Shown here piece by piece: positions 28,601-35,935 of a stretch of 64,000 nt of DNA; within the stretch, counting starts at the first letter, position 1, and each line of letters starts with the position of its first letter. Under the pieces are notes generated by a model. It was given only the letters and a program-made list of their open reading frames with translations, was not told the DNA's origin and made no database searches. The stretch comes from Rhizobium sp. ZPR4 (lineage in GTDB: Bacteria; Pseudomonadota; Alphaproteobacteria; Rhizobiales; Rhizobiaceae), in NCBI RefSeq assembly GCF_040215725.1, contig NZ_CP157967.1, forward strand, positions 682,001 to 746,000, read 5' to 3'. A program made the translations under genes and the position numbers.

Positions 28601-28749
28601 AGCTGCGCCGAAACGTTGATGGTCGGAAAATCGACCTGGGGCAGGGCTGCGACGGGCAGGAGCTGATAGCCGGCGAGGCCAGCCATGACTACACCCAACG
28701 CCAGAAGCGTCGTCGCTACCGGTCGTTGGATACAGAATTGTGGGATCAT
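25630..28749 (-). CDS. RND multidrug efflux permease (MdtB/MdtC-like)
   Basis: A 1039-residue inner membrane RND pump: N-terminal FCIQRPVATTLLALG helix, porter domains with QLTGASPQTM, the proton relay region GLVVDDAIVMLENI in TM4, two large periplasmic loops, and a C-terminal helix bundle ending in KRKDKDPHHK. The Asp-Asp pair of the proton relay is intact. It forms a tripartite pump with the adaptor encoded just upstream (ATGA overlap); no outer membrane factor gene is adjacent. Substrates cannot be told from sequence. Confidence 0.92.
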   Translation of the reverse strand: MIPQFCIQRPVATTLLALGVVMAGLAGYQLLPVAALPQVDFPTINVSAQLTGASPQTMATSVSTPLIKQFETIPGISEISATNSLGNTSIVLQFDLNRSIDAAAADVQAAISNATRQLPNNLTTPPGYKKTNPADAPIMLLAVQSDTMPRSKLDEIAEDIISPSLSTLPGVAEVTVYGAQTYAVRVEVDPNKLLARGIGIDTVNTAIVNANSQVPVGTLQNNKQSMTLNANTQNTSAAQFKSLVIANPNGAPIHLSDVADVQDSVQNTNAGSWYDGKQAIILAIQRQPDANTVDVVDAINAKLPQLHAEIPASVQTHIMNDSAQPIRDAIKDVKFTLMLTIGLVVLVIYLFTGHVTATIIPGLAVPLSLISTFGMMYVLGYSIDNISLLGLTLAVGLVVDDAIVMLENILRHVEDGMPVLQAAIKGSAEVSYTIISMSISLIAVFIPILLMGGVVGRIFNEFGMVVAIAIVSSAVVSLTVTPMLSSRLSAGHDQPPYPVRLFNRGFDWTQRGYDKGVAWCLRHRGTVLLSFLGSVALSVYLFMVLPASFFPTEDIGRLQISTQARQDISYPAMRDLQNQAAALVRQNQAVDHVMSIVGGSVRQPLNNGTMFVQLKPKDQRVPLDQTLRELRASISTIAGLKAYITPQQSLRFGGRQTASQYQLVIQALSADQTNLWANKMLDAMRRDPSFTDVASDEQNNALQANIVIDTEKAAQYGINNNLLRTTLEEAFGGYDAAQIQTTGDSYDVMVEFDTSKPWDDQRLQDIHVASSSGALVPLSDFAHVQRTTGPVTINQTGQLVSTTVSFNLPAGEALGDATARIDQIKKDIDMPADIFTSYGGTAQIFQQSQGSTPYLILAAVLTIYVVLGVLYESFIHPLTILSGLPAAALGALLALKVFGFDLSIIALIGLLMLIGIVKKNAIMMIDVALETLRSTPGIAPAEAIHEACVRRFRPIMMTTFCALLGALPIAVGGGASSELRQPLGIAVVGGLVVSQLLTLFITPVIFLEMNRLNDFLGRLGKRKDKDPHHKDPPAAIAAE

Positions 28750-29981
28750 TGCTGTGCTCCAACCGAAATCGTTTCGCTCTTCTGGCTCGACTGATCGCTG
28801 GCTGCAGCGACGTTTTCAGACTTTTCGTCGTTGAACTGTTCGACGACGTTCTGGCCGTCGATCAACTGCACCTGTCCTTCGACGACAACATGATCGCCTT
28901 CCGAAAGGCCCTTGGCGACTGCGGTAAAGCTACCATTCTGCCGCTCTACGGTGACGGGCGTCAAATGAACCTTGTTGTCCTTGACGACATAGGCATAGAA
29001 GCCATCCGGGCCGGGGCTGATCGCAACCGTCGGAGCGACCATCACCAAGTCGTTGTTGGAAAGATGAACGACGACATTGACCGATCGGCCGGGCCAGATC
29101 GCGCCATTGGCATTGTCGAACTTCGCCTTGACGAGGATGGTACCGGAAGCCGGATCGACGGTGTTGTCGAAGAAGCTGACTGCGCCCTGACGGGACTTGC
29201 CCTTGCTTGAATTCGGAACGGTGCTGACGGGCACTGTGCCGGCCTTCATCGCTTCCTCCAATTCCCGCAGCTGATTTTCCTGCATGTGGAATTGCACATA
29301 GATCGGATTGTATTGCGTGATGGTCACGATCGCCGTACCGGGCGTGACATAGGCGCCGGGGCTGGGAACGACATTGCCGAGGCGACCGTCATAAGGTGCC
29401 CGGATCTGCGTGTTTTCCAGGAGAACCTGGTCGGATGCGAGTTGGGCCTTGTCGGCATTGACGTCGGCGGCTGCGGTGTCGCGGGCTGCCACAGCCTGAT
29501 CGACGGTCTGCTGCGTCCCGGCGTTGGCAAGCAGGCTCTTGGCTCGTGTGAGGGCTGCTTCCGCCGCTACGAGCGTCGCCTGATCCTTGACGATCGTCGC
29601 CTGATCCTTGTCGACGGCGGCCTGCGCCGTCCGCGCATCGAGCTTGGCGATAAGATCGCCAGCCTTCACCATCGCGCCGTCTTGCGCCTCGATCGATGTA
29701 ATGATGCCGGATTCCTGTGCGGCGATCGTCGTCGCATTCTGCGCAACAGCTGAGCCTGTGGCTGTAATGTCGTTCGGCAGGGATCTTTTCTCAACCGCGG
29801 CCGTCTTGACGACGGAGGTTAGGGCCTTGTGCTTTTGATTGCCTGCGGCCTTGCCGGCATCTTTGGTTTCCGCGGAGGCTTGATCGACAAATGCGGAAAG
29901 GAAAGGAATACGGTCGCGATAGCCCCATGCGGCAAGGGCTGCGACGACAAGAAGGCCGAGGGGAAGCCAGAATTTTTTCAT
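28746..29981 (-). CDS. RND efflux periplasmic adaptor subunit
   Basis: A 411-residue membrane fusion protein: N-terminal anchor (KKFWLPLGLLVVAALAAWG), lipoyl/barrel-sandwich segment around TAQESGIITSIEAQDGAMVKAGDLIAKLD, coiled-coil hairpin at about 120-190, second lipoyl half with TQIRAPYDGRLGNV, and beta-barrel and MP domains. The start at ATG 29981 (MKKFW) gives the canonical anchor; the longer frame to 30050 is not family-like. It links the RND pump to an outer membrane channel. Confidence 0.9.
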   Translation of the reverse strand: MKKFWLPLGLLVVAALAAWGYRDRIPFLSAFVDQASAETKDAGKAAGNQKHKALTSVVKTAAVEKRSLPNDITATGSAVAQNATTIAAQESGIITSIEAQDGAMVKAGDLIAKLDARTAQAAVDKDQATIVKDQATLVAAEAALTRAKSLLANAGTQQTVDQAVAARDTAAADVNADKAQLASDQVLLENTQIRAPYDGRLGNVVPSPGAYVTPGTAIVTITQYNPIYVQFHMQENQLRELEEAMKAGTVPVSTVPNSSKGKSRQGAVSFFDNTVDPASGTILVKAKFDNANGAIWPGRSVNVVVHLSNNDLVMVAPTVAISPGPDGFYAYVVKDNKVHLTPVTVERQNGSFTAVAKGLSEGDHVVVEGQVQLIDGQNVVEQFNDEKSENVAAASDQSSQKSETISVGAQQ

Positions 29982-30406
29982 ACTTAAAGAACCGGTCGGG
30001 GCTTGTTGCAGGAAGTGCAGTGACGTTGAAGTGTATTTATTGCGTCGCACAACAAAGACGAGTTCCGCCGCAATCCATACATTGCCGTTACCGCTAACGT
30101 TCGGTAATTCTGTCCCTTTAACGCGAATTCATGAACGCTTATGCTGTGCAATCTACCACAGTTCCGCACGACGAAAAATTAAAGCTTGGAAAGCTTTCGA
30201 ATTGTTTCTGTTTGTGCGGTGCAACAAACAGTCAAATGACTATTTTTTGATTGCCGTTATGTAATAATCGGGCGGCAAAACAGCCTCAGGCCGCGTTTAT
30301 AGTGTAGAGACATGCTCCAGCGTGCATGACAGCGTCGTCGTCGCTCACGCAATTGTGTTGTCAGGCCCTATTGCAAGGGCCTGCACCCTGCTCGTCGGTG
30401 ACGACC
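29982..30406. promoter_or_regulatory. Upstream region of the RND operon with operator-like sites
   Basis: A 425-base gap ahead of the adaptor gene. An inverted repeat TGTTTG (30209-30214) / CAAACA (30225-30230) lies at 30209-30230. On the minus strand it reads TTTGTTGCACCGCACAAA, and a related block TTTGTTGTGCGACGCAATAAA occurs at about 30036-30057. Two similar sites suggest binding by one repressor, but no regulator gene is adjacent. The middle is AT-rich and fits a promoter. Confidence 0.4.
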
Positions 30407-31195
30407 TCAAAGGGAGCGAGCAGCTCCCCCGTCGCAGCGGACCATGGTGCCCGTCACGTAGCTTGCCGGTTCGCTGCAGAGGAAGGCGGCCGTGGCGGCG
30501 AATTCCTCGATGCGGCCATAACGACCGGCAGGGATACGCTGCTGACGCTCGGCGCTGACATCCTCCAGGCTTTTGCCGCCGCGCTTGGCTGTGGCCGAAT
30601 CGAGTTCGGCCAGTCGGTCGGTGGCGATGCTGCCCGGTAAGAGCATGTTGACGGTGATGCCATGAGCCGCCACTTCGCTGGCCAGCGTCTTGCTCCAGCC
30701 CACAAGCGCCGGGCGCAGCGTATTGGATAGGGCGAGATTGGGGATGGGTTCGATGACGCCGGAAGAGGCGACGGTAACGATGCGGCCCCAGCCTTGCGCC
30801 TTCATGCCCGGCAACAAGGCGTTGGTCAGGCTGATGATCCGCGCCACCATGGAAATGAAATAGGTCTCCAGCCGGTCGGCGGTCATATCTTCCGTCATAC
30901 CGGGTGTCGGGCCACCGCTGTTGTTGACGAGAATGTCGATGCCCCCGAGCTTTTCGACAGCAGCCTTGCTGACCATGTCCACGAAGTTCTCGTCGTTGAG
31001 GTCGGCCCAGATCCAGTCCGCACGGCCCTTGCCCTCGGCATTGATGGCCTTGCAATTGCTGTCCAGCCGGTCGCCGCTGCGGCCGCAGAGCAGAACGTTC
31101 ACGCCCTCGCGGGCGAGCGCCACGGCGATGCCATGGCCGAGCCCCTTCGATGAGGCGAGCACCAGTGCGCGCTTTCCGCCAATACGAAGATCCAT
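30407..31195 (-). CDS. Atypical short-chain dehydrogenase-like protein
   Basis: A 262-residue Rossmann-fold protein with the SDR layout (MDLRIGGKRALVLASSKGLG, LVNNSGGPTPGM, VAAHGITVNMLLPG). The cofactor motif reads ASSKGLGHG, not TGxxxGxG, and the catalytic YxxxK position holds SNTLR (in LALSNTLRPALVGW). This fits the BKR-like SDR-like subgroup, known to deviate from the NAD motif and catalytic tetrad. It may act by another mechanism or be non-catalytic. It stands alone, divergent from the ETF-QO gene. Confidence 0.82.
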   Translation of the reverse strand: MDLRIGGKRALVLASSKGLGHGIAVALAREGVNVLLCGRSGDRLDSNCKAINAEGKGRADWIWADLNDENFVDMVSKAAVEKLGGIDILVNNSGGPTPGMTEDMTADRLETYFISMVARIISLTNALLPGMKAQGWGRIVTVASSGVIEPIPNLALSNTLRPALVGWSKTLASEVAAHGITVNMLLPGSIATDRLAELDSATAKRGGKSLEDVSAERQQRIPAGRYGRIEEFAATAAFLCSEPASYVTGTMVRCDGGAARSL

Positions 31196-31487
31196 CTTGA
31201 TTATCCTTCATGCTGTTCGGATTGTCTGATCGGCATTTATAGAGGGCCAGCGGGCGACTATGGAAGGTGTGCTTCACAACTGACGGCAAATACCATCAGA
31301 ATATTGACGTTAACGTAAGGGTAATTTAACTTGTTTTACGCGTTGGGCAAATTGGGGGATTGCCTGTCGCTTCCCGGCTCGACAATCCTTTCCCATTTTG
31401 ACAAGAGATAACCGAAGCGGGGAAGACGCCCAGAGGGATAAGGCTGCGATCCAAGATGATCGGACGCCGGCCAAGCGGAGAAGATGA

Positions 31488-33152
31488 ATGACTGACGCGA
31501 ACGAGCTGCCGGAACGCGAGAGCATGGAATTCGACGTTGTGATCGTCGGCGCAGGTCCCGCGGGCCTGTCGGCTGCGATCCGACTGAAGCAGATCAATCC
31601 CGATCTCACCGTCGTCGTACTCGAAAAGGGTGCCGAAGTCGGCGCGCATATCCTGTCGGGCGCCGTCGTCGACCCGATCGGCATCGATCGCCTGTTGCCG
31701 GGCTGGCGAGAGGAGGAGGGGCACCCCTTCAAGACCAAGGTGACGTCGGACCACTTCCTGTTCCTTGGCCCCGCCGGCTCCATCCGCCTGCCGAACTTCC
31801 TCATGCCGCCGCTGATGAACAATCACGGCAACTATATCGTCTCGCTCGGCAACGTCTGTCGTTGGCTGGCCGAGAAGGCGGAAGCGCTCGGCGTCGAAAT
31901 CTACCCCGGCTTCGCCGCGACCGAAGTGCTCTATAATGACGAGGGCGCGGTGATCGGTGTCGCCACCGGCGACATGGGCATCGAGAAGAACGGTGAACCC
32001 GGCCCGAACTATACACGCGGCATGGCGCTCTTAGGCAAGTATGTGCTGATCGGCGAAGGCGTGCGCGGCTCGCTTGCCAAGCAGCTCATCGCCAAGTTCG
32101 ATCTGTCGCGGGATAGCGACGTGCCGAAATTCGGCATCGGCATCAAGGAGCTCTGGGAGGTCAAGCGCGAGAACCACAAGAAGGGCCTCGTGCAGCACTC
32201 CTTCGGCTGGCCGCTGGGTATGAAGACGGGCGGCGGCTCCTTCCTCTATCATCTGGAAGACAATCTGGTCGCCGTCGGCTTCGTCGTGCACCTGAACTAC
32301 AAGAACCCCTATCTTTATCCTTTCGAGGAGTTCCAGCGCTTCAAGACGCATCCGGCGATCCGCGGCACCTTCGAGGGCGGCAAGCGCATCTCCTATGGCG
32401 CCCGCGCCATCACCGAGGGTGGCTGGCAGTCCGTGCCGAAGCTGACCTTCCCGGGCGGCGCGCTGATCGGCTGCTCGGCCGGCTTCGTCAACGTTCCCCG
32501 CATCAAGGGCAGCCACAATGCGGTGCTGTCCGGCATGCTGGCGGCGGACAAGATCGCCGAGGCGATCGCGGCCGGTCGCGGCAATGACGAGGTGATCGAG
32601 ATTGAGAACGAATGGCGCCAGACGGATATCGGCAAGGATCTGAAGCGCGTCAGGAACGTCAAGCCGTTGTGGTCGAAGTTCGGCACGGCGGTCGGCGTGG
32701 CGCTCGGCGGTCTCGACATGTGGACGAACCAGCTGTTCGGCTTCTCTTTCTTCGGCACGCTGAAGCACGGCAAGACGGATGCCCAATCGCTGGAACCCGC
32801 AGCCCAGCACCAGAAGATCGACTATCCGAAGCCGGATGGTGTCCTGACCTTCGACCGTCTCTCCTCGGTGTTCCTGTCGAACACCAACCATGAGGAAGAC
32901 CAGCCGGTGCATCTCAAAGTCAGGGATATGGCGCTGCAGGTGTCGTCGGAGCACGATGTCTTTGCCGGTCCTTCGACGCGCTACTGTCCGGCAGGCGTCT
33001 ATGAATGGGTCGAGAAGGATGGCAAGGAAACCTTTGTCATCAACGCCCAGAACTGCGTCCACTGCAAGACCTGCGACATCAAGGACCCGAACCAGAACAT
33101 CAACTGGGTTCCCCCGCAGGGTGGCGAAGGACCGGTCTATCCGAATATGTGA
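31488..33152 (+). CDS. Electron transfer flavoprotein-ubiquinone oxidoreductase (ETF-QO)
   Basis: A 554-residue flavo-iron-sulfur protein: FAD dinucleotide loop VIVGAGPAGLSAAIRL at about 15-30, central FAD/quinone domains, membrane-contacting segment, and a C-terminal ferredoxin-like part with cysteines in RYCPAGVYEW and NCVHCKTCDIKDP for one 4Fe-4S cluster. It passes electrons from reduced ETF, fed by acyl-CoA and amino-acid dehydrogenases, to ubiquinone in the inner membrane. Length is typical for bacterial ETF-QO. The single-polypeptide form separates it from nitrogen-fixation FixC plus FixX. A GNAT gene follows after 6 bases. Confidence 0.93.
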   Translation: MTDANELPERESMEFDVVIVGAGPAGLSAAIRLKQINPDLTVVVLEKGAEVGAHILSGAVVDPIGIDRLLPGWREEEGHPFKTKVTSDHFLFLGPAGSIRLPNFLMPPLMNNHGNYIVSLGNVCRWLAEKAEALGVEIYPGFAATEVLYNDEGAVIGVATGDMGIEKNGEPGPNYTRGMALLGKYVLIGEGVRGSLAKQLIAKFDLSRDSDVPKFGIGIKELWEVKRENHKKGLVQHSFGWPLGMKTGGGSFLYHLEDNLVAVGFVVHLNYKNPYLYPFEEFQRFKTHPAIRGTFEGGKRISYGARAITEGGWQSVPKLTFPGGALIGCSAGFVNVPRIKGSHNAVLSGMLAADKIAEAIAAGRGNDEVIEIENEWRQTDIGKDLKRVRNVKPLWSKFGTAVGVALGGLDMWTNQLFGFSFFGTLKHGKTDAQSLEPAAQHQKIDYPKPDGVLTFDRLSSVFLSNTNHEEDQPVHLKVRDMALQVSSEHDVFAGPSTRYCPAGVYEWVEKDGKETFVINAQNCVHCKTCDIKDPNQNINWVPPQGGEGPVYPNM

Positions 33153-33158
33153 GATGGA

Positions 33159-33686
33159 ATGACCGATATAGCAGAGGACGCCTGGGCGATCCGCTCGGCC
33201 AGGGCCGATGAGCTGAATTTGCTTGCCGACATCGAGGTCGATGCCTTCTGGGCTTTGCATGAGGCTGGTGCGGTCGCCTGCGAACCCACATCGCTGCCTC
33301 TCGATGTGCTGCGGCAATCTCTGGCGGAGCAGCTGCTGTTCGTTGCCGTTGATGGTGAGGACCGACCGTTCGGCTTTCTGGCCGGTATCCGCAAGCATGG
33401 CTGCGTTCACATCGCCGAACTCGATGTCGTCAGGCACTGGCAGAAGCGAGGTGTCGGGAGGCGGCTGATGGAGGCTGTGATTGAAGCGGCCAGAGCTCAA
33501 GATGCTGCGGGCGTCACGCTTACCACAGACCGGCAGGTCGCCTTCAACGCGCCTTTCTATGCCTCCATGGGGTTTCGCATCCTGGATGACGAGGAAAGGC
33601 CGGCCGTTCTCACGCAGATCCTGGAAAATGAAGTTGCCCACGGCGCTGATCCGGTGAGACGCGTGGCGATGGCGCTTCGTTTCTGA
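33159..33686 (+). CDS. GNAT family N-acetyltransferase
   Basis: A 175-residue protein with the GNAT fold: WAIRSARADELNLLADIEVDAFW, strand HIAELDVVRHWQKRGVGRRLM (motif A, acetyl-CoA pyrophosphate loop Q-K-R-G-V-G), and FNAPFYASMGFRIL near the end. Substrate unknown. The start is 6 bases after the ETF-QO stop, so it is probably translated from the same mRNA. Confidence 0.85.
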   Translation: MTDIAEDAWAIRSARADELNLLADIEVDAFWALHEAGAVACEPTSLPLDVLRQSLAEQLLFVAVDGEDRPFGFLAGIRKHGCVHIAELDVVRHWQKRGVGRRLMEAVIEAARAQDAAGVTLTTDRQVAFNAPFYASMGFRILDDEERPAVLTQILENEVAHGADPVRRVAMALRF

Positions 33687-33687
33687 A

Positions 33688-34053
33688 TTATGCCGCTACG
33701 GCAATTCCGAGGTTTTCGGCGACACGCTGCAGCCGTCTGTCGCGTGTCCAGAGACAAGTTCCAGGCATCAGGATCGCAGCCGCCGCGAGATGGGCATCGA
33801 TATAGCCGATTCCCGCTCCCTGCAGTTTGTTGCTCCGGATGAAATAGAGAACATCCTCATCCGAGGCTCTCGCAATTGGAGGCAGTCGGCGGAGGCTTCC
33901 TATCACGAGATCGTATTGCCGCAGATTTCCAAGGCCGATTTCGCCGACGACGAAAGGATGAACGACGACTTGTTTTTGCTCCAGCAGAGTTTGGAGCCGA
34001 GCCTCCGGCGAATGAAAGTGATCGATCCAGATCGACGTATCGACCAGGATCAT
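33688..34053 (-). CDS. vapC: VapC-type PIN-domain toxin
   Basis: A 121-residue PIN-domain protein beginning MILVDTSIWIDHF (Asp5 is the first metal ligand), with an acidic SDEDVLYF segment, an AGIGYIDAHL block and a late CLWTRDRRLQ. These acidic residues form the RNase site; PIN toxins cleave tRNA or rRNA. It overlaps the antitoxin gene by 4 bases. The stop codon is 2 bases from that of the convergent GNAT gene. Confidence 0.88.
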   Translation of the reverse strand: MILVDTSIWIDHFHSPEARLQTLLEQKQVVVHPFVVGEIGLGNLRQYDLVIGSLRRLPPIARASDEDVLYFIRSNKLQGAGIGYIDAHLAAAAILMPGTCLWTRDRRLQRVAENLGIAVAA

Positions 34054-34247
34054 TCGATGCCAAACTGGCGACGAGGGGGAGCCGTGATATCCGGTTCGGT
34101 GCCGCCGAGACGTATCAGGGTTCTGGCTGCTTCCCGCTCTACAAGGGCTTTCAATGCCTCGCGCAGGATCGCCGAAGTCTCGGCAAGGCCGGTAACCTCG
34201 CGTGCATCAGCGAGCAATTTGTCATCGATGGCTACGGTGGTCCGCAT
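34050..34247 (-). CDS. vapB: VapB-type antitoxin
   Basis: A 65-residue ribbon-helix-helix protein starting MRTTVAIDDKLLADAREVTG, with the VapB/Arc-like strand (RTTVAID) and two helices, then a C-terminal tail (PPRRQFGIE) likely to wrap the toxin. The ATG at 34247 gives the standard start; the longer frame adds only ten residues. Antitoxin precedes toxin with an ATGA overlap, the usual type II layout, so the pair probably autoregulates. Confidence 0.85.
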   Translation of the reverse strand: MRTTVAIDDKLLADAREVTGLAETSAILREALKALVEREAARTLIRLGGTEPDITAPPRRQFGIE

Positions 34248-34348
34248 TGATATCTCCGTTATCATCAAAATTAGCATCAGGTGATGCGGCTTTCAATGCC
34301 GAAGGCTGCCTATGGCAGCCTTCGATTGATATCTTGGAGATAATAGGT

Positions 34349-35251
34349 TTATCGCCGTGCCAGCAGCCCGGTCGAAAGCGCCACCCCAAGTCCCGTGACA
34401 ATCGCTGCTGCAATCCCGGCCATTCCGATTTCTTCGCCGAGCAGAAAGCCGCCGCCGATCGTGGCGAGAACAGGGGTGATGGCGGTGAAGGCTGCGGCCT
34501 GCGTGCCGCCGAGAGCTTGGACGGCAAGACCATAGGCAAGCGTGGCGGCAAGGCCTGACAGCAGTCCCTGGCTGACGATCTGCAGGCCGATTTCCGGCAG
34601 CGGCACCGAGGCAAGCGAGCTGCCGAAGATGGCGGCCAATCCGACATGGATCAGGAACGACCAGACGGCGATGATGGCGCTCGATTGCACGGCGCTGAGG
34701 CCCGAGCGGCGGAAGGCGTGGGTGTAGGTTGCCCAGAGCAGGGCGGCAAGCGGCAGCAGCGTAAAGCCCTCCCAGGAGATCTGCACGCCATAGAGGCTGC
34801 GGGCAAGCAGGATGACGACGCCGGCGACGATGCCGCCAAGGCCGAGCCAACGGGTGATGTCGAGCCGTTCGCGGAACAAGAGCACGCCGATCAGGGCGGC
34901 GGCCAGCGGCATGGAGCCGCCGAGCAGGATGCCGGCCGAGGAGGCGGGCGTGAACTGGATGGCGAAGGTGGTGAGCTGGAAGAAGAGGGCGCCGGAGCCG
35001 CAGACCATCAAGGCCAGCAGCTTCAGCGGCACGCCCTTCGGCAGCAGGCCCGTCCGCCACCAGACGGGAGCCAGCACCAGCGCCGGCACGCCATAGCGGA
35101 TCAGGCCGAGATCGATGGTGCCCATCTGCGTTTCGGCGGTGTGGCGGGTTGCAAGAATCCAGTTTGCCCAGATCAAGACGGTGACGATGGCACCGGCATA
35201 GCCGACCATGGTGGGGGTTGCCTTGCGGGTGGAGAGAGACAAAGCGGTCAT
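34349..35251 (-). CDS. EamA/DMT family exporter
   Basis: A 300-residue membrane protein with ten hydrophobic segments in two EamA repeats; each half begins with a helix like GYAGAIVTVLIWANWILATR and ends with LLFRERLD or LLGEEIGMAG motifs. These export amino acids or small metabolites. The ATG at 35251 is preceded by AAAGGA with 7 bases of spacing, while an ATG six bases upstream is too close to that site. It is divergent from an Lrp-type regulator that may control it. Confidence 0.85.
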   Translation of the reverse strand: MTALSLSTRKATPTMVGYAGAIVTVLIWANWILATRHTAETQMGTIDLGLIRYGVPALVLAPVWWRTGLLPKGVPLKLLALMVCGSGALFFQLTTFAIQFTPASSAGILLGGSMPLAAALIGVLLFRERLDITRWLGLGGIVAGVVILLARSLYGVQISWEGFTLLPLAALLWATYTHAFRRSGLSAVQSSAIIAVWSFLIHVGLAAIFGSSLASVPLPEIGLQIVSQGLLSGLAATLAYGLAVQALGGTQAAAFTAITPVLATIGGGFLLGEEIGMAGIAAAIVTGLGVALSTGLLARR

Positions 35252-35395
35252 CGACATATCCTTTCCAACGATCCGGTTATCTTTCGAATGAGGAAAAGAT
35301 AGCGCCGAAGGCCGGGGCATGTCCTTGCTAGTTATGGCTCCAAAATCATGCTATCAGCAATAATCTGCCAATATAGGCGATTGGATTTCCTTGAT

Positions 35396-35869
35396 ATGCC
35401 AAAACTGGATAAATTCGATATCGCGATCCTCAACTGCCTGCAGGAGGATGCGCGCGCCACCAATGTCGAGATCGCTGAGCGGGTAAACCTCTCGCCGTCT
35501 CCCTGTCTGAGACGCATTCGCAATCTGGAAAAATCCGGGCTCTTGCGCGGCTACCGCGCGGATATCGATCGCAAGGAGGCCGGTCTCGGTCTCACGGTTT
35601 TCGTCGAACTCAAGGTCGGCCATCATTCGAAGGAGAATTCCGAAACGCAGCAGGCCGCATTGCTCGCCATACCGGAAGTCGTCGCCTGCCATCTGATTTC
35701 GGGCTCGGCCGATTTTCTGGCGGAGGTCGTGGTGGAGGATCTGGCCGCCTATGAGAAGGTGATGTCTGAAAAGCTTCTGGTGCTTCCCGGCGTGGTCGAT
35801 CTGCGCTCGAACTTCGCCATCCGCACCATCAAGACCAACGGTGCTCTGAAACTGCCACCGCCTGAATGA
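35396..35869 (+). CDS. Lrp/AsnC family transcriptional regulator
   Basis: A 157-residue regulator: N-terminal winged helix (KLDKFDIAILNCLQEDARAT, EIAERVNLSPSPCLRRI), then the RAM ligand-binding domain (LTVFVELKVGHH, PEVVACHLISGSADF). Lrp proteins bind amino acids and control nearby transport genes. It is divergent from the EamA exporter, a common layout for an amino-acid exporter and its sensor. The ATG at 35396 gives a standard start; the upstream extension is AT-rich and non-coding. Confidence 0.9.
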   Translation: MPKLDKFDIAILNCLQEDARATNVEIAERVNLSPSPCLRRIRNLEKSGLLRGYRADIDRKEAGLGLTVFVELKVGHHSKENSETQQAALLAIPEVVACHLISGSADFLAEVVVEDLAAYEKVMSEKLLVLPGVVDLRSNFAIRTIKTNGALKLPPPE

Positions 35870-35889
35870 AGCAGCCGGAGTGAAAATGA

Positions 35890-35914
35890 AAGGGGGCCGT
35901 TGCCGGCCCCTTTT
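35890..35914. terminator. Bidirectional terminator between the Lrp gene and mgtE
   Basis: AAGGGGGCCG / CGGCCCCTTTT form a GC-rich hairpin with a TTGC loop, with A residues on one side and T on the other. It lies between the convergent Lrp-type and mgtE genes and can serve both. Confidence 0.8.
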
Positions 35915-35935
35915 ACAATGACAGTTTGATTATCC

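Noticed and set aside
32031..33641. Long minus-strand frame opposite ETF-QO and GNAT
   Set aside because: Both sense genes have domain motifs; this frame spans two unrelated genes.
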